DNA of 64,000 nt from Antennarius striatus. Lineage: Eukaryota; Chordata; Actinopteri; Lophiiformes; Antennariidae. Of this stretch, positions 39,733 to 50,304 are shown piece after piece. The position numbers and the translations under genes were made by a program. The first letter of the stretch is position 1; each line of letters begins with the position of its first letter. The notes below the pieces were generated by a model. It saw only the letters and a list, made by a program, of their open reading frames with translations, was not told where the DNA came from and did not search any database. Location of the stretch: assembly GCF_040054535.1 (NCBI RefSeq), contig NC_090784.1, forward strand, positions 15,634,501 through 15,698,500. The letters run 5' to 3'.

Positions 39733-40632
39733 ATGGCAACTGGTGAGTAATGGAGATATATAAGATATCAGATATATTTGTCGGTGGAAAGAGAAGCAAC
39801 AATCAATTAAATTATGATGTAATATTAAAAATGATTGAATATATGTCATCTGCCTTTACTATGCACCGAAAGGAATGCAATTGAAAGCTTTATCATCTAC
39901 TAAAAAAAACTCAAGCTGCTGATGTCAACTTTTGTGTCTTAAGAAAATATGATGGTAGTTCGGAATATTTGAAGTTATTTACCTCCAGCCTGTATATCTT
40001 TACATTTTTATTTTCTTTTTGCTCATATTAATCAACAGTCATTTTCTATACTGACACATATAGGCAACTTGGACCCGGTTATTTTAGGCTTGGTGAAGGT
40101 ATTCACGGACAATGCCAATGAGGACGGCAAAATTGAAAAGGATAACCTGCAAGGGGTGCTGGATTCAGCGATAAAAAGTACTGAGTTGATGGTAAGAGAA
40201 TTAAATCACTCACAAATGATATTCACGTGTTCAAATGAACTGTGATTGTCCTGCTTCTTGTTCAGTGCTCATATGCTTAATGGGGCATCGCATTTTCAGG
40301 AAAAGCTCAAACCAGATGAGATCACCAGAGCCATTGAAAATTTGGACAAAAAAAAAGACGAGGACGGCAAGATCAACTTCAAGGAGTTTACTCAGTGTGT
40401 GAATACCCTGACTAAAAGATACTACAATATTACTACAGGCAAGGGGAAGAAGGGTGAGAAGGGCGAGAAGGGCAACAAGGGAAACAAGGGCAAGAAGGGT
40501 GAGAAGGGCGAGAAGGGAGAGAAGGGTGAGAAGGGCGAGAAGGGTGAGAAGGGCGAGAAGGGTGAGAAAGGAAAAAGGGGCAAAGACCGTAAGAAAGGTA
40601 AAGATGGAGATAACAGCGAACCAGAAGAATAG
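39733..40632 (+). CDS. S100-domain protein with 16 perfect Gly-X-Y triplets, copy C
   Basis: Three coding exons: 39733-39742, 40064-40191 and 40300-40632, encoding 156 aa. It starts MATGNLDPVILGLVKVFTDN. The first EF loop region has NANEDGKIEKDN. The second, DKKKDEDGKINFKE, keeps Asp, Gly, Ile and Glu but is two residues longer than the 12-residue canonical loop. After TKRYYNITT the tail has 16 uninterrupted Gly-X-Y triplets (40444-40587; ten are Gly-Glu-Lys) and then an acidic end SEPEE. The tail is coded by a 9-bp unit GGN GAG AAG with silent third-base variation at Gly. No proline in the triplets and no signal peptide. Collagen-like by register, but triple-helix formation is an inference. 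Confidence 0.88.
40444..40587 (+). repeat. 9-bp coding minisatellite in copy C
   Basis: Sixteen in-frame 9-bp units, most of them GGN GAG AAG with C, T or A at the glycine third base. The absence of stops in several frames explains the Arg-rich and Pro/Ser-rich shadow frames on both strands. Confidence 0.9.
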
Positions 40633-40782
40633 GATGAAAAATCTTAACTACAATCCTTAAGACATTCACTGTAGTAGCTTGTATTTCTTGTTCTTCTTGT
40701 ATTTGGTCCACTATGGAGGCTGTTGTTTAAAATATGAAAGCATGTGATGTTACTGTTCTCTGTAACATGGTTTGAAAGTCAA

Positions 40783-41070
40783 GTCAAAAAGTCAAAGTCA
40801 AAGTCAGCTTTATTGTCAAATATACCATATATGCACGACATACAGCACAGATGAAGTTGCAGTCCTCTCTGACCCACGGTAGACAGTACAACACAGGCAG
40901 GACACACAGACAGTAAAACACAGACAGTACACCGGACAGTACAGCACAAATGTATTAGAGAAACACAAGGGATGGCTAACATCTCTATACACTCTAATCT
41001 CATAGGGGAAGTGACGTGTGCGCAGTCCCTGAGTTGATGGGGGGAGGGAGAAATAGGTAGTCAAACAGCT
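40783..41070. repeat. Retroposon-type repeat inserted in copy C 3' UTR
   Basis: It starts with imperfect AAGTC units, then AAGTCAGCTTTATTGTCAAA, and runs for about 280 bases. It splits sequence that is continuous in copy A (…TTTGAAAG/CTCTATTC…), so it entered after the duplication. The AATAAA at 41093-41098 lies beyond it. Confidence 0.7.
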
Positions 41071-42587
41071 CTATTCAGTCAATTCTTCATGGAATAAAAT
41101 TCCACCTAAATCTGTTTGTGCTCTATTGATGGAAATGTCTGGTCCTGTCTTTTGAACACTATTGGATTCAAGCCCCCCATAAATTAAGCAAATTCCATGT
41201 CATAAAAATAATATTTCTGTATTTCCTCTTTTTGTATAACTTGAGGTATTCATTCCAGTAAGCAAGATGAATAAATTTCTTAGTCAGCTACCACAACTTA
41301 CTCCATAATATTTTATCCAAGCGATTATGTTTGTCAGTGTAAGAGTTTCAATCTTGTACGATTATCTGACCTGTATGAGTGAGACTCTCTGCAAAAAAAA
41401 ATGTCAAATAAACAAATTAAAACTGCTTGATGGCAGGATTTCCTCAGCAAAACTTTGACCTCATCTCCTCTTTCTTGAACCAGAGCTGTCAATCACAGCC
41501 TGTCCTTTTCTTTTCTGATATAGAAGAAGAAATAATTCTACATTTATACATCAGGAGAGGATCATGAGATTCTACTTCATTTCCTTAACGACTACTTCTT
41601 AAAAATATACCTTTGTTACGTCCATTACTGAAGGAGACAAAACTATGTATTTAAAATGTTCGAACAATTTAGGTGCTTCACCTGTCACCCTGTAGAAGTT
41701 TGATGGACCCTCCATCAACTGTGGCAGGAAGAGGTCCAAAAAGGACAAATCACAGCACCAGTGACTGACAGTGAAGATACAGGGGTTTGAAAGCTATTGT
41801 TTTAATACCCCCAAGATACAGAGACCGAATTACTGTATACTTTTTGTGTAACACTCTTGAATTAATTATGTCATGTGCAAACAGATAAATTACTTAACTT
41901 AGCCATCAAGTTGAAGAACTGAGCAAAATTGTAACATTCAGCATAATTGTGCTTATATTTCTTCATTAAATAATCATTAGAGTCATTGATGGACTTACAT
42001 TGTGTTTGTTGTGCCCAATAAAAATCCCGTCAGATGTTTAAATAAAGTTTAATGACTCGTTAGCTCAGGAAAGAACTTTGAACTTAGCTGAATGCTGCTC
42101 CCATAAAAAACATATCAGCTTAAGAACAGGTTCTGCCGGTTTGCAAGATGCACTGACAAACAATGACATGTTATTCAAGAAGAGCAAAGAACAGTCAACT
42201 GGTCTTGCTCAAGTTTTGTTCAAGACGTTTAACTTTACCATTACATATGGGAGTCGCTGTCCTGCCCACCCTCGTGTGAGCTGTTATGGTGAGCTACCCT
42301 CAGATGTGGTTGCTATGGTTTCTGGGGATGGAGGTTAATGCTGTTGTAGGTGGCAGGGTGAATGGTAACAAGACTTATTATCTTGGAGGTTTCAGTCTTT
42401 TTTGTTGGTTTGTTACCTCTTCCAATAGAATTATAAATATATGAACTCTGTATACACCAGTCAGAACTGAAATAGGCTCGTTGATGAGAGGTGGAACATC
42501 TTCAACCAACCTAAAACAAGTTCAGTTGATTCTTTATTACTCTTCTTAAATTACCTCGACCTTTATTTACTTAACCAACAAAAAGAT

Positions 42588-42589
<2 letters not shown>

Positions 42590-42640
<51 letters not shown>

Positions 42641-42663
42641 TGCGTGTGTGTGTGTGTGTGTGT
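42590..42663. repeat. (GT)n/(GCGT)n microsatellite
   Basis: A GT run interrupted by several GCGT units, then GT again. Confidence 0.95.
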
Positions 42664-44948
42664 CTGCCATCAGGGAATACAATATGTTTGTCTTTCTGTC
42701 ATGGGAGATGTTTTATTTGTTGAGGCTGAATAAATTAGTACATAATTTTTATTTGTGATGTCATCAGTTTGGTGGGTAGTTTACTGTGCTTGGTTTATTT
42801 GCCCTCCTGGCTAAGAGCTGAGACTCTGCCTTTGCTCTGACTCACAAACCCATCCCCTTCTGTCTATTCCTAACTGTGATGATTCTTTTGTCATGTGAAC
42901 AGCCACACAAAGACACATTTCTACTGCGCTAATACATATTCCAAAGCTAGGTCCTGATGTTTACTTTTCACATGACAGTTGAGACAAGGGCGTAGCAGCA
43001 GTACAGGCAGCAAGATAACACCGAGACCTTAGGGAGTAAAAAAACCAGAACACTTATATGTTAAAATTGAAACATGGATACACACTTATTTGAGAGTTGT
43101 ATCTTCCTTCACAAGTAATTATTAATTAATTTCTGAAGAGGTAGGACTCACACAGAAAAAACTTTTTCACCCCTGAGGATTGTAGAGACACCAACTCATG
43201 TATATTGTGTCTTTGGACTAGCATTCTGTCTTTATCCATAATATCAGGCATCAGGAGTCAGAGTAAATATATATAAATACAGATTTCAGAATATTGTACT
43301 CGTGACAATCTCCCCTTTTTTTATGTAGCATTTTCAGAATTCGTCTATGAGGTGAGTATATAGTTTGGGAGGAGTCACATCTGCCTGTGCCATTGAGCTT
43401 GTTTCATGAAAGCTGCCAAGAACCATAAGGATTCTAACAGTAGGTTTGAAGGAGCCTGTCAAGTGAGTTGAGGTTAAGATGGTGCCAAATTTAATTCTTC
43501 CTCATCCAATCTGACATATCAAGATATTTAACATAGTTTTGATGCATGCTATTTTTAGCAGCCCTACAGATTGGACATGCATGACATTTCGTCAGACATC
43601 ATACAAATGGCATTGGTTTAGTTATTGTAGCTTTTGTTAATGACATGGGAAGAAGAATGTTGAATAATTAAAAAAACCTTTTTAAAAGTAGCCTTTAAAA
43701 AAGGTGAAACAGCTGGTCTGAACAAAACAAGACAAGAAAACAAGGAATCACAGAGTGTGCAAAAAGAGGAAACAGTGACCACCAAATAATCACAGCATTA
43801 CTATACCAGCCATGGAATGGGTTTCCAAGCCTTAGAAAGTCTATCAGTAATAAAACACATGTCACATCAATGTAACACACATTTCTATGCATGTAATCAA
43901 TGTCATCATCTTCATACACACAGGCATGGTTTACTTCATCAGCTTACAGTATAGCTCAAACTGCATATGGCATCATTACTGTGGATAGAAACCAACAAGG
44001 ACTCAGAATGTATATTTGTTTTAGTATTCAAGCATTTTTTGAAAGACAAAGACATCACAAGTGTTTGTCTAATGCTCACTCAATTTACCTCACTTAATAA
44101 CTCGGTGTGAAACCTCTAATCGGTGTTTTGGACCTAATTGTTTGAAAGTGCTGAATGCATATAATATGCACAATTTATTTGGCTTTATCAACGTGTTGCA
44201 AGCTATATGTAAATGGAATATACCTTAACATGCAAGACTGTACAGAGAAATTTGTATAGGTCTGTGTGACAAGTGATAATCTTTCACCACACTTCTAAAA
44301 AAATCAGAATCTATTTGAATTTGATTAATACAATTTTAATAGTTTACACTCATATGACCATCTTTAGAAAACAATTACAACAGTTAACAAAAGAAAAAAA
44401 ATAACCCCCAGGAAAGCCTACAGGAAAACATGATTTATTCATATTTTTCAAAGAAGGTTTCATACAATTTCTCAACTTGCACAGCCTGTTACACAAGTTA
44501 TTCAAATATCTAGGCTGTTATTTGACACCGGATTATGGAGAACACAAATGTGTAAGGAAAAAATCAGTTTGTTCCTGGACATGCAAAATAATTTTGCATC
44601 ATTAATCCAAGATTAAGAATCCAGTCACTGAGAGTGATGTATGAGAATTCTGCTGTGCCTCATGAGAAAAATGACAATAAAACTTATTACAATAAAACTG
44701 ATAAGTCTTTAAAGAATGGGCAGTGATGGGCAAACAGTGAACACTGTGGCCCAAAACAACTGCATGACTGTCTCAAAGGCAGAATGCAAACCATTTTACA
44801 AGACAGAAGCAAGTGGATTCTAATGATGCAGGTATGTCATTGTCTCATTGTTGATATGTGACCAGAGCAAATATCTCACTGAGCACTGATGGCTATAATG
44901 AATGAATAATAATGAATGGCAGGATGACATGCGAAATTAACTAAGGTC

Positions 44949-44952
<4 letters not shown>

Positions 44953-44980
<28 letters not shown>

Positions 44981-45797
44981 TTTTTTTTTTGATTTTTGCA
45001 AAAACACTTTAATCTCATTCAAACATTTTGCAGTTTTACATTAGATGAAAGCATTTAAGTGCCTCAGAACATCTTTCCAAACAAACTTCAATCACATTTA
45101 ACATTTAGAACATTTAGAACATTTAGAACATTTTACAAATTTTCATTAGATGAAATTTCAAAAACACTAAACACTCAAAAACATTAAACACCAAGAAACA
45201 AAGGGAAATACAATATAAGAATTAGTGCATTATAACAGGAAGTTTGCAAAAGTGAGGTGGTCATCAACTAAAGTGCATAGGGCATTTTTGTAACACCAGA
45301 TGTTCCTAAAGTTATTCAGGTCTTTTGTCAATTTATAGAAACCAAATTCTAGTTTTAAGCGACATCTGATGTTACAGCAAAAAACAGTAGCTGCTTCTTG
45401 AGCGGTATTGTTTTCAATTTTCCTCTTCCTGGTCACATGAATTGCAAGTTTTGCCTCCCCAGAAATAAAATTTAAAAGCTGCCACTTTCTCTGATTCGAT
45501 CTATTGTACCCAGCACCGTAGATGAATTTCCTGATACTAAAGTTTTCATTGAACAAGTTAAAAACATTCGTTAGAAGAGTGAAGAGCACTGCAAGTCTCC
45601 CACACTCACTGAAAGCATGAAAGACTGTCTCCTGAAGAGGACAGAAGGGACACTGGCTGGACACTGCAGGGGCAAAAACAGAGACAAAAGCATTGGAACC
45701 GACGGCACCATGCAAAATCCTCCACTGGAGGTCGGCTGTTTTTTTCTTGAGGGGAGGTTTGTACAGAAGTCTCCACTGCGGGTCAGGTCCATTTCAC
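44953..45797 (-). mobile_element. LINE 3' end, first of two adjacent copies
   Basis: The minus-strand frame 45230-45715 (161 aa) contains CPFCPLQETVFHAFSECGRL, a reverse-transcriptase C-terminal zinc-binding (zf-RVT) segment, then LNFISGEAKLAIHVTRKRK. This is the usual 3' part of L1/Tx1-type non-LTR elements. The element ends on its 3' side in a poly(A) and an AAAG-type tail (44953-44990). It is 5'-truncated and lacks the reverse-transcriptase core. Confidence 0.75.
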
Positions 45798-45801
45798 AAG
45801 A

Positions 45802-46509
45802 AAGAAAGAAAGAAAGATTTTTTTTTTATTTTTGCAAAAACACTTTAATCTCATTCAAACATTTTGCAGTTTTACATTAGATGAAAGCATTTAAGTGCCT
45901 CAGAAGATCTTTTGCAAAAAAAAAACTCCAATCACATTTAACATTTAGAACATTTAGAACATTTAGAACATTTAGAACATTTTACAATTTTTCATTAGAT
46001 GAAATTACAAAAACACTAAACACTCAAAAACATTAAACACCAAGAAACAAAGGGAAATACAATATAAAAATTAGTGCATTATAACAGGAAGTTTGCAAAA
46101 GTGAGGTGGTCATCAACTAAAGTGCATAGGACATTTTTGTAACACCAGATGTTCCTAAAGTTATTCAGGTCTTTTGTCAATTTATAGAAACCAAATTCTA
46201 GTTTTAAGCGACATCTGATGTTACAGCAAAAAACAGTAGCTGCTTCTTGAACGGTATTGTTTTCAATTCTCCTCTTCCTGGTCACATAAATTGCAAGTTT
46301 TGCCTCCCCAGAAATAAAATTTAAAAGCTGCCACTTTCTCTGATTCGATCTATTGTACCCAGCACCGTAAATGAATTTCCTGATACTAAAGTTTTAATTG
46401 AACAAGTTAAAAACATTTGTTAGAAGAGTGAAGAGCACTGCAAGTCTCCCACACTCACTGAAAGCATGAAAGACTGTTTCACGAAGGGGACAGAAGGGAC
46501 ACTGGCTGG
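45802..46509 (-). mobile_element. LINE 3' end, second adjacent copy
   Basis: Nearly identical to the first copy, including the AAAG tail and poly(A). It is truncated about 130 bases earlier on its 5' side and has an extra stop, so only a 68-aa frame (46079-46285) stays open. An additional ATTTAGAAC unit distinguishes it. High similarity indicates recent origin. Confidence 0.75.
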
Positions 46510-47694
46510 AAAGAATGAAATTCCTTGTTATTCACAGATACATTCAGCCAGACCAGAACTCAAAAACTACAGTAATCTTGCATCATACTTGCCTCATTTG
46601 CCTATGCCAATGGCTGCAGGATATGTAATTATAAATTATTTTAGTGTTTTGCTTGGGAAATATTTAAGTCACTTACCACTTTTATACATTCTATTTGTAT
46701 TTTCCTAAAAAAAAACAAATTAACAATTTTAATGTTTTATTTTGGTAAAATTCAATACATTTTATCCAAATGTTCAGTTATTAGCGATGATGGTGTTGGT
46801 GGAGGTACAGTATGTGCTCTCAGAGAACCTTCTGTTGATCCTTTTATTTGCCATGCAACAAAATGATCTGTACACAGGTTTGTTAAATTATGAAAATGGG
46901 TTGAGCAAACATTTGTGGTTCTCCAATTCACTAAATGTAACCTATACATCATCACAAGTCAATGCGCTGTGAGATCAAATAAATAATGTGGGCATTGGTC
47001 TATCACACAGACAAACAATGTGGTTATTTTTGTCTGTTTTAGTGTGTGAAATAATACTGACTAAAAATGGATCAATCACATCTTTTTTATGTTCAGTCCT
47101 GGGTATGATGTTAAACTCCATCCAATCCGGAGAGGAATAGATGCCGCCAGGCTCAATTGCCCATGAAACACCATATGATGACAACCACGGGTCGTCCATG
47201 GTGCTCCATAGGCTAGGCTAGGCTAGGCTAGGTAATGTAATGTGAAGGGTTATGCTTGCTTAAGTAATAAAATAACACTCAAGATTGGGGTTTTTTATTT
47301 TATATGAATTGTTTTATAGCATTCTCAGCACTGTATGCATGGTTGTAGCAGCAAACAAAAGGATGCAAATGCATTCTCTACCAAAATATGGAGTTAGATG
47401 GGTAGTTCTTATAATTCCATTTAGTGACAACTATAAAAGCAGCCTGTTCTATTGTTCTGGGTTCCCGCTTCGGGATCGCAACTGAGTGTGACCTGGAACC
47501 CGACATCTCGTATTCTGCATTCAACTCTGACACTCTACAATAAACCATTTGTTTGAACTCTGAGGTAAGTTCTATTAATTTTTAGCAGGCAGGAATTTTC
47601 TCTGAGACGAGAGGGAGTCTCTGACAAATGTAATGTCAATGTGGGTCTTTCAGGGAACAGTTTTATATGAATATTGATGTAAGATTAGATAAGA

Positions 47695-48200
47695 TAAGAT
47701 GAGCTGAGCTGAGATAAGAGTCTACCTGGTAGTAGAGCTCCTGAGGAGGCTGTGATCCCCTGTAATTGGAACACACTCAACTTGAAGGGGGAACCCCTAC
47801 CCCAGTCTGTCACTTCAGAGGTACTGTTCCTGTCGTCCACACCATATTGCAGACATGTGTCATCCATGACAGCCCTACAACATCTAGAGATACTGTATTC
47901 ACGGTGGATCTCATCCACCCTGGTGCTGTGGCATTATGAAGCTGTTTAACATCTGCAGTGACTTCAGCCCCGGTTATGAGTGGACACACCTTCAAGTCCT
48001 CTGGCTCTGTTCCTCACTGGAATGCACGCCAATGAAATTGAGGATATCCTCAAAGTATTCCTTCCACCATCTGACTACTGTCCAAGTAAAGGTCAGCAGG
48101 TCTCCATCCATCCCATAAATGGTGTAGACAAAGGGTCACTTTCCCCTCCTGAAACCTTGAAACATTTGCCAAAATCTCTTCAGGGTAGACCAAGGCTGCG
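47695..48200 (-). mobile_element. LINE (Rex/RTE-like) reverse transcriptase fragment
   Basis: The minus strand reads WWKEYFEDILNFIGVH, then PLITGAEVTADVKQL, SLDVVGLSWMTHVCNMVW and further on LQGITASSGALLPGRLL, matching the fish LINE pattern YFE-LLN, ITGAEV, LDVVGLSWLTRLCN, YRGITLLSLPGK. There are several frame breaks. The fragment is truncated at both ends. Confidence 0.7.
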
Positions 48201-48279
48201 CTTCACTGTGCCAGTCAGTACTTGTCAGCTACTTCAAGACTTCCACAGGTCGATCATAGACTCTTTCTTCAGCCTGATG

Positions 48280-48325
48280 GCAAGTAACCCGACTACAAGT
48301 AACCCGACTACAAGTAACCCGACAA
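48280..48325. repeat. Short tandem repeat, 15-bp unit
   Basis: Three units close to AGTAACCCGACTACA. It gives repeated SNPTT in one frame; not a gene. Confidence 0.75.
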
Positions 48326-49958
48326 TGACCCTGCACCTCCTAACCCAGCGGCGACCACCTCTGCAGCCCAAGCATCCGCTATTGGAAGTGACGTCCCCAG
48401 TGGATCGGCTAGCAGGATTAAGTAACATTAGAACACAGACCAGGTGTTCCCAGTTACTTGATAATGCCGCACAGCTGAGAACCTATAAAACAAAGCAAAC
48501 AGTGACCTGGAGGTACCAAGGCTCCGGGCTGTGATACTAAGCATTTGTTTCCTCATCTAAATGTTCATATGACTTTATTGTTCTATCAACTCATGTTAAT
48601 AACTTGACTTCTTTCCAAGAGTCTTTGTGCTTTCTAAACCTGCAGGTTACCTTGGGTTACTGTATCATCATTGTTATCATTGCTATTGTCTGTGTTATTA
48701 ATAATAATTATTTTTTTGATCACTAAACACATAATTTGAGATATTTTGTCTATTACAATAGATATTATTGTTACAGTGGTTGCAATCCACCTATACTCCT
48801 CATCTTTCTTCCATCTCTCTCAATCTATCTCCCAATTTTTGACTCTCTCCTTCTCTATTCTCTATATAATCACATCATTGCTGACACTCCTTACATCCAA
48901 ATCTTCTTTATATTCTTTGTCTAGGCCTGTGAGCGAGCAGAAAAAACAGACACCACTGAAGATAGAGAAGAAAACACACTACTAGAGGTAATAATCAACA
49001 TAAACATTCTTTGCTCAGGCAAAAAGTTTTGACTTTCATAAAAGAAGAACAGAAGAAGTGGAGAGGATCAGGGAGAACTCAACATGAAACTGGGAGGAGG
49101 CTTGGAAAAAGGGTGTGCCAACATTTATTTTAAAAGGCTTGTTTCCATGTTCTGCACTCACATTCTGTAATCTTTTGCTTCAACTATCTGGATCATCACA
49201 CAATTTGGGTAAGAGGAAATATAATTTGAGATCCTTTATTAAGGTGCTGTATTAATTATTTAACTTCTCATCTATTGATTGGTGCTAGGTGAATCCACAA
49301 GTTTTTGGGTGCAGCTTCTTTCTGAAAAGTGATTTGCATTTTAATCTATGGTAAGATTATAGTAATTATAATTTGGATATAATAACACGGAGGAATAACA
49401 AAATGGTGGTGAACTATAAATAAATGATTCTGGTTTAAAAACAATAATGATAATATATTAAAAAAAACATAGGAAACCAATGAACACTTGTTTGAAAAAG
49501 TAATTAGGTTGGAAAACTGGAAACGTAGTGAGTGCAAACAGCGCAAGGCAGTGCAGGGTAAATAATATTGAAGAAAGAGAGTTGGAAGCCATACTACGTC
49601 ACTCCAACATATTTTAGTAAATGCACGATTTTGCCACATCTCAAATATTTCATCACGTCTATTTTTCAAATACAATACTGGAACTGCAGTATCTTACTCA
49701 TTGAAATGAATGGAATAAGTTAGAAGATAAATATTAAGTCAACGCTGAATCACCTCTATCCATAAAACAAACAAGGGAGGTTAACATGCTTTAAGAGTCC
49801 TGATCATAAAATGATGTTCAACTTTTCATTAGTTATTCCAAAGAATTGCGGTACAATCCATGGTTTTTTCCAATTTTTCAAGAAGCTTCCCTGTTTAATG
49901 ATGTGAACATTTAAAAAAACACAGAGCAATATTTTCTTCCAATGTGTGTTCCAGCACA

Positions 49959-50304
49959 ATGCCAAGGCTTGCAGAGGCAGTTGCAACCCTCAAATATGTC
50001 TTTCACGAGTATGCCGCTCGAGATGGAAATGCTAGTACTATGACCAAGAAGGAACTTTCTGAAATGCTCTGTGCTGAGATGAGCGTATGTAAAAATGATT
50101 TGGCACAATTCTAAAATAGAGCTGTGAATTCCTGTTGACATATTTTTGATGTTTTACAATGCATTTACAAAATTTTTCTTTGTTCAGACCACAAGAACAG
50201 AAGATGTGGAAAAATTCTTCAGGATGCTGGATGAAGACCAAAATGGTGTGATTGACTTCAAGGAGTTTGTCATGTTTGTAATAACACTATGCTTAATGAC
50301 CTGA
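49959..50304 (+). CDS. Short S100-type EF-hand protein (80 aa)
   Basis: Coding exons 49959-50084 and 50188-50304 with the usual S100 intron between the two EF-hands. It starts MPRLAEAVATLKYVFHEYAA. The first loop is the S100 type (RDGNASTMTKKEL); the second is canonical, DEDQNGVIDFKE, with ligands at 1, 3, 5, 9 and 12. At 80 aa it is about 10-20 residues shorter than usual, with a short hinge (CAEMSTTRTEDVEKFF) and a stop soon after helix IV (FVMFVITLCLMT). The acceptor just before the ATG (CCAG at 49954) implies a non-coding exon 1 upstream. AATAAA at 50458-50463. Subfamily not recognised. Confidence 0.85.

Larger units (their letters stand above)
41100..49950. other. Intergenic DNA between copy C and the short S100 gene
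   Basis: The 41215-41400 segment matches the 3' flank of copy A (34845-35070). Further on are a GT/GC repeat (42590-42663), a degenerate repeat at 42465-42540, paired LINE copies (44953-46509) and another LINE fragment (47695-48200). I see no spliced gene. Confidence 0.55.

Noticed and set aside
40433-40711. Minus-strand frame rich in Pro, Ser and His opposite the copy C tail, and an Arg-rich + frame
   Set aside because: Both are shadows of the 9-bp repeat, which has no stops in several frames. They have no splice support and lack homology.
47212-47235. Tandem AGGCT units
   Set aside because: Only four short units with no associated structure; too small to interpret.
47400-47560. TATAAAAG followed within about 100 bases by AATAAA, resembling a solitary LTR core
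   Set aside because: No matching second copy, defined ends or target duplication could be seen, so a retroviral fossil cannot be supported.
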